From: Lewinellaceae bacterium
Lineage (GTDB): Bacteria > Bacteroidota > Bacteroidia > Chitinophagales > Saprospiraceae
NCBI GenBank assembly: GCA_020636105.1
Contig: JACJYL010000001.1
Location: forward strand, 1,178,001 to 1,242,000
Direction of reading: 5' to 3'
Length of the DNA stretch: 64,000 nt
The notes below the pieces were generated by a model. That model was not told the DNA's origin. It ran no database searches and saw nothing but the letters and a program-made list of their open reading frames with translations. Both the position numbers and the translations under genes were made by a program. Of this stretch, positions 27,262-36,157 are shown one piece after another. The stretch's first letter is position 1; every line of letters starts with the position of its first letter.

Positions 27262-27912
27262 TTATACCCAACTGAATTCAATACAAGAATTTTTCATTCT
27301 AAAATACGCCTCCCCACGCCCATCCTCAAAATTCCGCCACACGAAATTAGCCACCCAATCAATAAACATAAGCCGTTTATTGTGGTGGCTATCCTCCGGG
27401 GAGTAGGTGATTTTTACATTGGCGTTATTTTCCAGCCAGAGCTTTGTTTTTAAAAGATCAGGACAGCTATTCTGGCTGCCGGTTGGCACACTTCTTTTAT
27501 CGGGAATTATTCGGACACTTTTTAACGTTTTCAGGACGGGTGTCAGCGCCACGGCCACCATGTAGTTATAGAGGATATTGCTATTCCTGGCATCAATGAT
27601 TTTCGGCACTTCCTCCTTTTTCACCGTTATGGCACCAATTTTGACATCCTCATTGGTTTTCAGGAATTTCACGATGCGCTTGGCCGCAATCACCGCGAAT
27701 TCATCATTGAAATTCATTCCCTTGAATTCTCTTTTGGCTTCAATGGAATAGCTTTTGTAAAACCTGCGAATGAATCTGTCGAGTAGAATACTCTTTTCTG
27801 AAGGGATGAGAACATACGCAATGGTGAAATACCTGCTGGAACCTCCGTCTCTATATGGAGCATCCAGAATCCAGCCTAAATCCCCGCTCTCATCAAAATA
27901 AACATCGTGCAT
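27262..27912 (-). CDS. DUF3800-family protein
   Basis: 216 residues. The N-terminal YFDESGDLG (Asp7-Glu8-Ser9-Gly10-Asp11) is the DUF3800 signature, a family with an RNase-H-like fold that is common on mobile elements and near defence genes, function unproven. Further acidic residues (PDKRSVP, YSPEDSHHNKRLMFIDWVANFVWR, about 136-200) complete the RNase-H-like pattern. It is convergent with the CHAT gene (11-base gap) and is the last gene of the minus-strand cluster that begins with the HTH gene, from which it is separated by a terminator. Confidence 0.85.
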   Translation of the reverse strand: MHDVYFDESGDLGWILDAPYRDGGSSRYFTIAYVLIPSEKSILLDRFIRRFYKSYSIEAKREFKGMNFNDEFAVIAAKRIVKFLKTNEDVKIGAITVKKEEVPKIIDARNSNILYNYMVAVALTPVLKTLKSVRIIPDKRSVPTGSQNSCPDLLKTKLWLENNANVKITYSPEDSHHNKRLMFIDWVANFVWRNFEDGRGEAYFRMKNSCIEFSWV

Positions 27913-27930
27913 GATAGCCTATATAAATAG

Positions 27931-27969
27931 AAAAGAGGTCTCCAATCATTACGATCGAAGACCTCTTTT
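27931..27969 (-). terminator. Strong hairpin terminator between small gene and DUF3800
   Basis: AAAAGAGGTCT at 27931-27941 pairs perfectly with AGACCTCTTTT at 27959-27969 (11 bp). The A- and T-rich arms make it a good bidirectional intrinsic terminator. It follows the stop codon of the 65-residue gene by 4 bases on the minus strand. Confidence 0.75.
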
Positions 27970-27973
27970 GAAG

Positions 27974-28171
27974 TCAAAAAAGAAAGAAACCTATGGGCGA
28001 CGTACTTACAGCACGTTTAGGATAGTTTATATACTTCCGTACTAAACCGTCCCGCCTTACACAGGCATATTTAATTCTTTCACTGCAAAGATAGCATTTA
28101 AACGAACTTTTGTCAAGTTCAACAGTGAAATCAGGACGGCAGAAAGGAAGTACATTATTGATGTTCATCAC
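27974..28171 (-). CDS. Small cysteine-containing protein after HTH gene
   Basis: 65 residues starting 4 bases after the HTH gene and ending 4 bases before a strong terminator, an arrangement that supports a real operon gene. It contains a CYLC pair with two more cysteines (PFC and YAC), so a small zinc-binding fold is possible. No family is recognised. It could be a recombination directionality factor or regulator coupled to the HTH protein, but no motif supports this. Confidence 0.42.
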   Translation of the reverse strand: MMNINNVLPFCRPDFTVELDKSSFKCYLCSERIKYACVRRDGLVRKYINYPKRAVSTSPIGFFLF

Positions 28172-28175
28172 CAGA

Positions 28176-28487
28176 TTATCCTTTTAGTTTTTTCAGCCTG
28201 CTAACCCGATGCTGATTTCTGAAATCAAGTAGTTCAGCTCTGATGTACCGCTTTTCCTTCATGTGATAGAAAACGGTAAAATGCCCCTCCTGAACCAAAT
28301 AACGTAGCACCTTGGAACAAACCCCAAGAATCCTGCAAGCCGTCCCGGTACTCACCAGATCATCTTCGCCGATGACCCTTTGCATTTCCTGATTGATGTT
28401 TTCAAATTCTTCTCTCACCAACTCCCGCAAAAGCTCTTTTAGCTCCGCCGGAGTGATCGAATGCAGTATAATATTGTTGTTTTGCAT
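28176..28487 (-). CDS. Helix-turn-helix protein, excisionase/MerR-like
   Basis: 103 residues from the ATG at 28485-28487; the frame continues further but the upstream residues are not conserved in character. The C-terminal half holds an excisionase/MerR-type winged HTH: DDLVSTGTACRILGVCSKVL (about 43-62), then YLVQEGHFTVFYHMKEKRYI and the second strand (RAELLDF). The N-terminus is a coiled helix. Proteins like this occur next to Bacteroidota integrative-element genes and help excision or regulate it. It lies 2.5 kb from the integrase, with DUF6876 and membrane genes between. Confidence 0.78.
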   Translation of the reverse strand: MQNNNIILHSITPAELKELLRELVREEFENINQEMQRVIGEDDLVSTGTACRILGVCSKVLRYLVQEGHFTVFYHMKEKRYIRAELLDFRNQHRVSRLKKLKG

Positions 28488-28834
28488 GGCAGCTATTTTT
28501 TTGAATGAAGCCTTGAATAGCCGCAATTTATGGCAAGCCTTTCGGTTATGCAAATAGCAGAAAATCAGTGCATTAAGTGTTAAAATGAAAGCATTTGGAA
28601 TGATTTTTTTGTTTTTGAATCACAGAACTGTATTCAAATGAAACCATATGGAATCATTTGGGGAAATGTTAAAGTTGGGAAAAAGGCCAAACTTTAACAT
28701 TTTTTCTCTTCTAAGGGGCCTTGCCCCTCTCGCACTGCAACAAAAATTCTTCCTTACCGTGGCTCAAATTTAGATTCCTAAACCCTGCGCCCGCACCACT
28801 AAATCGAATTTATTATTGCGTTTGACTCCCCATC
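28488..28834. other. Divergent intergenic region, no gene seen
   Basis: About 350 bases between the divergent HTH and DUF6876-like genes. It is AT-rich near the HTH start and contains a small stem (AAGGGGCC-TTG-CCCCT, around 28715-28730). No open frame with family features is present. It holds both promoters; the 20 bases right after it are the leader motif shared with ardC. Confidence 0.4.
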
Positions 28835-28854
28835 CTCGCCGGAAGGCAGAAGGT
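28835..28854 (+). promoter_or_regulatory. Leader motif shared with ardC
   Basis: CTCGCCGGAAGGCAGAAGGT at 28835-28854 repeats the word at 22203-22223 with a single-base gap and a G for A change. It lies 51 bases before the ATG at 28906 and again leads into TAAA-CAC. See the ardC leader entry for interpretation. Confidence 0.45.
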
Positions 28855-28905
28855 ATAAAGCACACAAGGTGTTTTTACCTTTTTATTAAATATTGGAGAA
28901 TAATA

Positions 28906-29268
28906 ATGACCGATACCCAAAAACTAATCAATGAACTAAGTCAATTTCACGGAACTGAAAACTGGTATAAAAACCCATTATTTCCAGGTTATTATTATAC
29001 CGATGGTATTCAATACCTTGCAGAACAAGCAGGAGCCTATTGGTTGATAGATTATATTTTCAGCAATCAATCTATTTCAGCGATACGCAAACTTACTTTT
29101 CAGGCCTGGAAATTGGATGTAAATGATGATCACACCGCAAAAATATCTGTTATGGATGACAACGGAGCAGAAGTTTATTCATTCCATCTGGAATTCACGG
29201 ATTTTCCATTGAAAGAAATTTCATTGTGGCTGACAGATAGGATTCTTTTACTTCCATCGGAGTATTAA
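28906..29268 (+). CDS. DUF6876-like protein
   Basis: 120 residues from the ATG at 28906, which is better than the open-frame start 90 bases upstream because the conserved sequence begins there. The pattern LSQFHGTENWYKNPLF ... YTDGIQYLAEQAGAYWLIDYIFS ... FTDFPLKEISLWLTDRILLLPSEY matches, from memory, DUF6876 (the pieces are shown in parts). This family is common in Bacteroidota integrative elements and of unknown function. There is no signal or membrane segment. A terminator hairpin follows 9 bases after the stop. Confidence 0.8.
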   Translation: MTDTQKLINELSQFHGTENWYKNPLFPGYYYTDGIQYLAEQAGAYWLIDYIFSNQSISAIRKLTFQAWKLDVNDDHTAKISVMDDNGAEVYSFHLEFTDFPLKEISLWLTDRILLLPSEY

Positions 29269-29277
29269 AGAACAGAA

Positions 29278-29312
29278 GAAAACCCTTCCAACAAAGTGTT
29301 GAAAGGGTTTTC
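29278..29312 (+). terminator. Hairpin terminator after DUF6876-like gene
   Basis: GAAAACCCTT at 29278-29287 and AAGGGTTTTC at 29303-29312 pair across a loop that contains a second small stem (CAACA/TGTTG). It also ends the convergent minus-strand membrane operon, whose last stop is at 29318. Confidence 0.72.
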
Positions 29313-29317
29313 AATTA

Positions 29318-29569
29318 TCAAATTTCAGTATTGAAGGCTTCTTCCAAAAGGGCAGTTTTCAGCAACCGGACCATGAGGATTCTTTTTTCATTTTCCTCAA
29401 TGGATTTCAGCACGGTTTGATGAACAGGTTTGCCTTCCTTTTTCCTTTCTACTTTCTTTTCAACAGATGCCAAAAAACGCTGTTGGAAGCGTTTTTCCAA
29501 TCGTTCAAGGTTCCGTTTCAGGAATGGATTCTCTTTGTCGAGTTCCACTCCATAAAACCTGGGATTCAA
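29318..29569 (-). CDS. Small charged protein coupled to membrane gene
   Basis: 83 residues, start TTG at 29567-29569 overlapping the TGA of the preceding gene, so it is probably translationally coupled. It is rich in Lys/Arg/Glu with heptad-like leucines (ENPFLKRNLERLEKRFQQRF, about 13-32), suggesting a coiled coil. It has no recognised family. The next in-frame ATG would cut off nearly all of it. Confidence 0.6.
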   Translation of the reverse strand: MNPRFYGVELDKENPFLKRNLERLEKRFQQRFLASVEKKVERKKEGKPVHQTVLKSIEENEKRILMVRLLKTALLEEAFNTEI

Positions 29570-30252
29570 TTTTTCCCGCCCCTCACCGTCCCGTTCAGTG
29601 AAGGGCGGGCTTCTTTTCCCGATAAATGCTCATTTAGTTCTGACAGCAAAGCAAGCATTTTGCTTTCTTCCTTATTCGCCGGTTCAGGTGGTGGAAGTGC
29701 TTTTTCGTTAGCTGTTTCCACTTCAATTTGAGGAATTTCCCCTTGAAGGAAATTCTCCATTTCTTTCTGAGCCAGATAAAAAGCCTTTAGCTCCGCCCAT
29801 TTCTCCTTGTCCTGGAATAGTTCCATTTGCGTGGAAAAGATTGTTTCCTTCAAGATCATGATCTCGATCACCCAGCCGACGATCATCAGGGTAGAAACGG
29901 AAACAATCCAGCCAACTCCATGAGGAGCCATTACAAAATAGGCTTCTATCAGAGAAAGCAATAATAGCACCGAGGCAGCAATTACCCCAAAGGAATATTT
30001 GCCTTGTATTCGCGCAGGGTTGAGTTGGAAGAAAAACACCAACGTTCCCCTGCCCGCTTGAATAGAAAGCGGTACCAGAAAGGCCGCAATGGTAAAACCG
30101 ATATTCGGGGATTTCTCCATGTGAAAAATCCCCATAATGATGGCAGAAATCAAATAGGTGCCTATCAATAATCCAAAACTCAACACCGGCAAGATCGAAC
30201 GCAGCCGGGCAATGGATTTACTGAATGATTGGTTGATGAGTGTATTTTGCAT
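29566..30252 (-). CDS. Four-helix membrane protein beside the integrase
   Basis: 228 residues. Membrane segments at about 21-45, 52-75, 92-112 and 114-135; a cytoplasmic C-terminal tail (about 140-228) is charged and Pro/Glu-rich. It lies 26 bases after the integrase gene on the same strand and is coupled to the small charged gene behind it. No family is recognised. Its partner position next to the integrase recurs in Bacteroidota elements, but the role is unknown. Confidence 0.75.
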   Translation of the reverse strand: MQNTLINQSFSKSIARLRSILPVLSFGLLIGTYLISAIIMGIFHMEKSPNIGFTIAAFLVPLSIQAGRGTLVFFFQLNPARIQGKYSFGVIAASVLLLLSLIEAYFVMAPHGVGWIVSVSTLMIVGWVIEIMILKETIFSTQMELFQDKEKWAELKAFYLAQKEMENFLQGEIPQIEVETANEKALPPPEPANKEESKMLALLSELNEHLSGKEARPSLNGTVRGGKN

Positions 30253-30278
30253 GATTCTGTTTTTTTATCGTTTGAAAA

Positions 30279-31598
30279 TTATTTGACAGCCCTCAAAAAG
30301 TTGGCGGCTTTGCCATTGCCTGTTTGAGCAGCTTTTATGATTTGAAGGCCGATTTCCTCAGCGTTTTGTTCATTGTCAATTCCGATATAAACCCGAAGCT
30401 GGGTTTCGGTGGCGTGGCCGGTCATCGGCATGATCTGAGAAAGATTATATCCCATCCGGTAAAGATTCGTTGCAAATGAACGCCTGCAAGTGTGAGAAGA
30501 AATCACATCATGCTTTTCGACAAACTCTTTTTCCACTTTTGCCTTGCGCCCCATATATTGATTCACCTTTAACATCCTTTCACTGATTCCGGCATATTTG
30601 CAAAGCTCCTTTATGCCATCATTAAATTTCTGCATGGAAATCTTTGGGGTGGCGTAGTTATTCCGTTCAAGTACCGGAATAAGCCAGGGAAATAGATTCA
30701 AAGGTACCTTTGTCGGTATTTCCGTTTTTACCGAGATCAAAGAAAGGATAGGAACGCCGCTGGGCGTGATATAAAAGTTGTCGGGGGTGTACCTACTAAA
30801 ATCACTAAAACGCTGCCCTGTGCCTGCCCCTATCAAACATATGTCCCTGATTTTTGCCAGATGCCCGGAAAGTTCAAGATCGGCCAGAAATTGAAGTTCC
30901 TCCGGTGAAAGGGTTACAATCTGGCCGGTAGCCTTTTTAGGAGAGATCGTCCAACCAACGCCGTGGTAGTCCGTATTGGAATGCAGCTTTTTTCGCCTTG
31001 CCCGTTCCATGAACTGCCGTAGTACCTTCAAAGTCTTATTGCCATAAGCAAGCTGCATATTCCTTTCTGCACACCAATCGACGAGCTTATCCCTTAAACT
31101 CCAATCGACATCCGAGAAATTAAAACCATCTTTTCCAAATACTTGGTAACCGAATTCTTTGATAAAGGCAGAATGAAGCTTGAAGTTCTTGAAGCTGTGA
31201 TACTTCATGTTCGTAGCTTTCATTTCTGCAAGCTCCATATCCATGAACTCAAAAAAGGATATCTCATCACTGTCTTTTTGTTCAGCGACCTTTCCGGTTC
31301 TAAGATCAAGCTGATCTTTAAACTCCTCCACACCAATAGCACCATAGTTATATTCAATGAAAATATCAGTGCAATGGGTAGCGAGATCATCAAGCTGTCG
31401 CTGGATGGAAAAAAGGTCTGTCCTTCTTGCCAGAGCAAGCGGTCTTTGCTTTTTAAAATCCCAATCTTTCGGATGGATAGAATATCCGGTGGAGTAAACG
31501 AGCCGTTTTCCCTTGTATCGAAACACAAGAGAAATCAGTGTTGGAGATTTGGCTTTAGCAAGCCTCAAATTGAATTTAGGAATAGGTAATTTTGCCAT
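30279..31598 (-). CDS. Tyrosine recombinase/integrase, Bacteroidota element type
   Basis: 439 residues. The N-terminal arm-binding domain (about 5-100, with YSTGYSIHPKDWDFKKQRP) is the type seen in Bacteroidota integrases; a SAM-like core-binding domain spans about 112-205; the catalytic domain carries Arg263 (GTGQRFSDF), Lys291, His369/Arg372 (SSHTCRRSFA), His395 (MTGHAT) and nucleophile Tyr404 (LRVYIGI). All five-plus catalytic positions are present, so the enzyme should be active. It integrates and excises the element at an attachment site that probably lies just beyond its start codon. Confidence 0.95.
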   Translation of the reverse strand: MAKLPIPKFNLRLAKAKSPTLISLVFRYKGKRLVYSTGYSIHPKDWDFKKQRPLALARRTDLFSIQRQLDDLATHCTDIFIEYNYGAIGVEEFKDQLDLRTGKVAEQKDSDEISFFEFMDMELAEMKATNMKYHSFKNFKLHSAFIKEFGYQVFGKDGFNFSDVDWSLRDKLVDWCAERNMQLAYGNKTLKVLRQFMERARRKKLHSNTDYHGVGWTISPKKATGQIVTLSPEELQFLADLELSGHLAKIRDICLIGAGTGQRFSDFSRYTPDNFYITPSGVPILSLISVKTEIPTKVPLNLFPWLIPVLERNNYATPKISMQKFNDGIKELCKYAGISERMLKVNQYMGRKAKVEKEFVEKHDVISSHTCRRSFATNLYRMGYNLSQIMPMTGHATETQLRVYIGIDNEQNAEEIGLQIIKAAQTGNGKAANFLRAVK

Positions 31599-31982
31599 AA
31601 CGCCTGTTTGTGATTACGAAAATAGTATTCACTTCGCACGGCAACTGCGTTGTCGGAATAGTTGTCGAAAGTGTTCCCGACTTTTCCGACGAATGGCAAA
31701 AAATTATTTTAAGTAGTCGCTAAAATCCCTGTATTTAAAGGGATTCAGGCGAAAACCTGAGAAAACAAGATTTAAAAACGTTTCCTGGCGGGGCTACTCT
31801 TTTAAACCGCAAAATGCAAAATGTAAAATTTTAAATTAAAAAGTGAGCGGGTTGGCGTTTGGGTTTGGGCCTGTCTTTGGAATACTTCCTTTTTCATTCT
31901 ACATTCCGTGTTTTACATTTTAATGGGAGCGGACTATGTTTGGGACCATCTGTTCAATGTTGTGGTGTTTCTATATTATGGA
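31599..31982. other. Putative right attachment region of the element
   Basis: The 384 bases between the integrase start and the first chromosomal gene carry several copies of a GTCG-type word: GTCGGAA at 31652-31658 with its inverse TTCCGAC at 31684-31690, and GTTGTCG between. A hairpin TCCCT/AGGGA with a seven-to-eight-base loop lies at about 31726-31743. Arm-type integrase sites are expected here. No tRNA gene end or visible core duplication was found, so the exact junction is not defined. The gene style changes from element-like to core-like across this stretch. Confidence 0.4.
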
Positions 31983-33023
31983 TCACTTAATAACCTCAAA
32001 TTCAACTCTTCTGTTTTTTGATCTGCCGGCGTCAGTTTTATTATCAGCAATTGGATATTCTTCTCCAAATCCTTTCCACTCAATTCTGTATTGACTAATT
32101 CCATTCTGAATAATATTTTGTGCTATAAACCTTGCCCTCCTTTCAGATAGCGACAAATTAGATTTCTTACCTCCTTCTGAGTCTGTATGACCATTAATTC
32201 TTATTCTTATTGATGGGTTTAATTTTAAATATGCTGTTAAATCGTTTAAAAGTTCATAAGATTGAATATCCTTCAGTTCGGTTGTTCCTGATACAAAATG
32301 TAGGTTATTCAATGGAATGATACTTCCTATCGCCAATTCCGCGCCCTTTTCCAAAGCCCTGTAATCCGTTAATTCCTCGACCAAAACATCATCTATAACG
32401 TAATACCCCTTCTTTAAAGTAGGGGCTTCACCTTCCTTTTGAAATTGACCAATATAAAGTTTATCGTATTTCCTTTTTGGTGTAAAATATTTTGATACTT
32501 TCACCCATTCCCCGGAAGTTATCAAGAGTTGAGTATCTGCTTTAACCTGAGGAGTACCCGTTAACATTTTTCCATCAGAAGTTTCTATAAAATCTAAATC
32601 TGATGAAAATAGAATTCCGAAATGGTCATCCATTTTTTGATCAACATTATTACTTGGACTTATACAAAAGGATCTTCGAATCCAATACTCAACATAATAG
32701 GTTCTATTGGGTATTAACTCTTTTGTTAAAGCCACTCCGACACATTCAATCCAGTCCTTTTTGCTGAATTGAATACCAATCATATTCGATCCCGAATGAG
32801 GAGCAGGTGGAATAATATATTTCTCTTTAAAATCAGGAGTTATCAAATCAGGAGAAGCAGCATTAGGTGTTGTCCAATTTTTAATTTTGCTAATGAATTC
32901 AATGTTATTATTTGTAAACCCACCAATGGTGTCATTTATTTCTTCAAAGCTTGGATTAGGCACCAGGTTTTGACAAAAAACTACTGAATGACAATATAAA
33001 ATAAAAACGATTGTTATTCTCAT
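31983..33023 (-). CDS. OmpA-family outer-membrane protein with N-terminal binding domain
   Basis: 346 residues. A signal peptide (MRITIVFILYCHSVVFCQ) leads into a carbohydrate-binding-like jelly-roll domain (about 19-215, beginning LVPNPSFEE). The C-terminal OmpA peptidoglycan-binding domain has INGHTDSEG (about 273-281), LSLSERRARFI (about 288-298) and KTDAGRSKNRRVEFEV near the end. It should sit in the periplasm or outer membrane and anchor to peptidoglycan. The gene is the first beyond the element and stands alone. Confidence 0.92.
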   Translation of the reverse strand: MRITIVFILYCHSVVFCQNLVPNPSFEEINDTIGGFTNNNIEFISKIKNWTTPNAASPDLITPDFKEKYIIPPAPHSGSNMIGIQFSKKDWIECVGVALTKELIPNRTYYVEYWIRRSFCISPSNNVDQKMDDHFGILFSSDLDFIETSDGKMLTGTPQVKADTQLLITSGEWVKVSKYFTPKRKYDKLYIGQFQKEGEAPTLKKGYYVIDDVLVEELTDYRALEKGAELAIGSIIPLNNLHFVSGTTELKDIQSYELLNDLTAYLKLNPSIRIRINGHTDSEGGKKSNLSLSERRARFIAQNIIQNGISQYRIEWKGFGEEYPIADNKTDAGRSKNRRVEFEVIK

Positions 33024-33159
33024 CTTATAAATCTTTCCTGCATAATGGGAAGCTTCTCAATAGTTACAGTTTTAGTGTGCTTTTTTCTTTGAAGTTCCTC
33101 ATGACATACCACAGTCTACATTCAGTATTTTATATTTTAATGCTCGTCCTGGACAATTA

Positions 33160-33849
33160 TTATTTCCCGGATTGGGCATTATTATCTTTTATATGCAGTT
33201 GCAAAACAGCAAAATACATGTATATGACATAACAAGTCATCAGTACATGGGTCAAGGAGTGGTGGTTGAACCACTTGCTGATGGTGATTTGAGTGTTGTA
33301 AACATAGGCGATCAGTCCCGCAAATAATATTCCGGAAATGACATACCACGATTTGTTGTTTTTCCAGTTAACAAGAGCGTAAAGGTAAAGTGGCAGAATG
33401 ACGCCCAGGTAACTAAAGGTCGCATTCAGCTGAACCACTCTGAAACTTCGAGTGGACGGAAAAATCAAAAGCAGATAAAACGCGACCAACTGAACTAAAG
33501 TGATGATTTTCAGCATATCATAGACCCGGGGAGGCAATTCTTTTTTAAAATATTCGAAGGAAGCCCGCTCAAAACAGTACAGTCCTATAGCACTTAAACT
33601 CCAACCCACCATTTTCCATTGCGGACTGATATAGTGTAAAAAAGCATGACCGATGGTGCCGGCACACACGGTAGCCAAACCGGTGAACAGAAAATACAGG
33701 GTAAAAAGCTGCATACTCCTTTCCGGTGATCTGTTTCTCCACAGGAGATAAGCCACGATAAGTCCTGTAACCCCGGTAATAAAATCCGTAAGGGAGCCTA
33801 CCGGTTCCAGGATTACAAAACCATTGATTTCCATTTCATTGAGTTTCAT
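33160..33849 (-). CDS. Seven-helix membrane protein, overlapping the desaturase gene
   Basis: 229 residues from the ATG at 33847-33849; the frame is open to 33894, but that would overlap the preceding gene by 59 bases. About seven membrane helices are visible. The pattern GHAFLHYISPQWKMVGW, with HHSLTHVLM later, has the spaced His residues of CREST-type membrane hydrolases (alkaline ceramidase relatives), but this is a weak resemblance. It overlaps the hydroxylase gene by 14 bases, so the two are probably coupled in a lipid-related function. Confidence 0.72.
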   Translation of the reverse strand: MKLNEMEINGFVILEPVGSLTDFITGVTGLIVAYLLWRNRSPERSMQLFTLYFLFTGLATVCAGTIGHAFLHYISPQWKMVGWSLSAIGLYCFERASFEYFKKELPPRVYDMLKIITLVQLVAFYLLLIFPSTRSFRVVQLNATFSYLGVILPLYLYALVNWKNNKSWYVISGILFAGLIAYVYNTQITISKWFNHHSLTHVLMTCYVIYMYFAVLQLHIKDNNAQSGK

Positions 33850-34771
33850 AGGCATTGTTTTTGTAGCGCTTTTGCAAATTTTTGGAGGTCTCACGGGAGC
33901 CGTCTACAGACCAGCCGGGAGGACCGAATACATACATGAATGCTTCGTGTGGATTGCTAGCGTTTTTTACATCATTCCAGATATCCTTGAATTCGTGGGT
34001 GAGGATGACAAAGGGATTAAAGGAATCAGGCGGATGAAGTACCCCGTATTCTACTTTATCGGTGGATGGATCATATTCGTAAAACGTACCAAATAGCTTG
34101 TCAAAAATGCACAAAATACCTCCGTGATTCATATCCAGATGAGGAATATGCCTGGAATGATGAACCTGGTGTTGGGAGTGGGTAACCAAAAACTTCTCCA
34201 AAAATCCCAGTTTTGGAACATACTGTGTATGCAATTGGAACTGGTAAATGGTTTCGATCCCCAGACAAATGAGGAGCATTTCATAAGGGAACCCAATGGC
34301 CAGTATCCAGAGGTAAAAAATTGGCTTGTATATTAACACAAACCACCCAATCCGGATCCCCGTTCCATAATTGAAATGATCAGAGGAATGGTGGGGAAGG
34401 TGCATTGCCCAGAGGATTCGAATGGTATGGCTAAGCCGGTGATACCAGTAAAATGAAAAATCGTCCAAAAATTGGCAGGCCAACCAGACATACCAGGCAT
34501 AACCAAAGGATTGATATCCGAAAATATTCATCCTGACCCCATCTACCAGTGGGTTGAAAAATTGATAAACATAGAAAAACAATATACTGATCACCATCAC
34601 CTTTAAAAGAGAACCCAAAACAAGAGTGCCTGCCCCGATAAATAGGCTGGCTCCGAAATCCCTGGCCTCATAAAGTTTTTTATCTCCAAATAACCGGCTA
34701 AGACTTGCTTCCAGTACTATAAATCCAATAAATACTGGAGCGGCATAAATTATTGGGTTTGAAATATCCAT
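33836..34771 (-). CDS. Sterol desaturase / fatty-acid hydroxylase family protein
   Basis: 311 residues, multi-pass. The di-iron histidine boxes are complete: HRLSH (about 118-122), HLPHH (about 132-136) and HSQHQVHHSRH (about 198-208). Members oxidise lipids such as sterols, sphingoid bases or ether lipids using a di-iron centre in the membrane. The specific substrate is not clear from sequence. It overlaps the downstream seven-helix gene and probably forms a two-gene operon with it. Confidence 0.9.
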   Translation of the reverse strand: MDISNPIIYAAPVFIGFIVLEASLSRLFGDKKLYEARDFGASLFIGAGTLVLGSLLKVMVISILFFYVYQFFNPLVDGVRMNIFGYQSFGYAWYVWLACQFLDDFSFYWYHRLSHTIRILWAMHLPHHSSDHFNYGTGIRIGWFVLIYKPIFYLWILAIGFPYEMLLICLGIETIYQFQLHTQYVPKLGFLEKFLVTHSQHQVHHSRHIPHLDMNHGGILCIFDKLFGTFYEYDPSTDKVEYGVLHPPDSFNPFVILTHEFKDIWNDVKNASNPHEAFMYVFGPPGWSVDGSRETSKNLQKRYKNNAYETQ

Positions 34772-35029
34772 ATTATGGGGTGTAATTATTTTGTCTTTAT
34801 GGGGTTTGATTTTTTACTCATTGTCTGTTTAATCTGTTCCCTAAACTTTCATGTTCGATGGCAACAAATGAATAACAATGTGACAAAATTAGAATAAAAA
34901 AAATTCCTCATTAGGAGAATCCCAAAATTATTATGGATAAAAAGTACACATTATCCGATGATCAGGCGATAACACTACCTGAATAGGAGATTTTTGCATT
35001 TTCTTATCATCGTAATTGGCATACAAGTT

Positions 35030-36157
35030 TTACATGCCCAACAATTTTTTCTCAAAAATCCGGTACCGCTTATATATATTCCCCCCCAACCTTTCATAAA
35101 TCGCCCGCATCTTGGTATTTTCCTCCATGACCACGTGACTATCCATAATGTCGAGGTTGCCTTTGCGGGCGGCTTCAAGCTGGGAAACGGCCATGAGGGC
35201 ATCAAGGCCTGAATTCTGGTATTTTGTTTTGACGCATCCGAGCAGAAGATCGAGCTGTCTGGCTGTTTTGAGAGACCGGAGGATGTGGATAAATCCGAAA
35301 GGAAACAACCTGCCATTGGCCTTTTTAAACCCTTTGCTGATATTGGGCATGGCCACCATAAAGGCAGACAATTGGCCTTCTTTGTCTTTTACGAGTTGTA
35401 TGTATTTAGGGTTCAGCAGTGGAAGGAAACGCTCAGAAAATTCCTTCGACTCGATTTCCGTCAACGGGGCAAAACCGTAGATATCGGTGTATGTTTCATT
35501 GATGAGGTCAAAAACCGGCTGGATATAGGGCCGCATCTCTTTTGATTTTTCGAGAGCAACCAGGTCGAAACCGCGATTTTGAACTCTTTCAGCCACTCTT
35601 TTATAAACTTCAGGAATAATTTCCGGGGTTTCAATCCTGTACTGGACCAGGTCTAATTTCTTTCCATAGCCATTCCGTTCCGTATGGTCTATCATATAAG
35701 GTAAACTACAATTCGTCACCATTACCGTCATGGGATCCTCAAAACCTTCTATGAGAAATCCTTGTGGATCCTTATCGGAAAAACCAAGCGGGCCAACCAG
35801 CTTTTCCATACCTTTTTCCTTTGCCCAATTTTCAACAGCCTGGATCAGGGCATCAAAGACTTCTGCATCGTCATAACATTCTACAAAACAAAAACGACCG
35901 GCTTTTTCGCCATGAGATTTATTGTAAAGCGGATTTATTATGCCCATGATGCGCCCCACCACCTGCCCTGCCCTTTCGGCCAGTAACAAAACCGTTTCGC
36001 AGGTGTCAAAGGAATGGTTTTGGGTTTTATCAAAAACCTTCCATTCATCAGAGATTAAGGGGGGAAGCCATTCTTTGTGATCTTTATGAATGCTAAAAGG
36101 GAGATGAATAAACCGTTTGAGGTCTTTTTTACTTTTTACGCTGGTAACTGTTATCAT
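35030..36157 (-). CDS. GNAT-like acyltransferase-related protein
   Basis: 375 residues from the ATG at 36155-36157; the frame extends upstream, but the conserved part begins at ITVTSVKSKKDLKRFI. The N-terminal segment FIHLPFSIHKDHKEWLPP and the C-terminal SHVVMEENTKMRAIYERLGG (about 348-367) are typical of a Bacteroidota family with GNAT-like fold halves. GVGxGxG-type acetyl-CoA loops are not clear, so activity is uncertain. It is a single gene between hydroxylase and TPR genes. Confidence 0.82.
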   Translation of the reverse strand: MITVTSVKSKKDLKRFIHLPFSIHKDHKEWLPPLISDEWKVFDKTQNHSFDTCETVLLLAERAGQVVGRIMGIINPLYNKSHGEKAGRFCFVECYDDAEVFDALIQAVENWAKEKGMEKLVGPLGFSDKDPQGFLIEGFEDPMTVMVTNCSLPYMIDHTERNGYGKKLDLVQYRIETPEIIPEVYKRVAERVQNRGFDLVALEKSKEMRPYIQPVFDLINETYTDIYGFAPLTEIESKEFSERFLPLLNPKYIQLVKDKEGQLSAFMVAMPNISKGFKKANGRLFPFGFIHILRSLKTARQLDLLLGCVKTKYQNSGLDALMAVSQLEAARKGNLDIMDSHVVMEENTKMRAIYERLGGNIYKRYRIFEKKLLGM

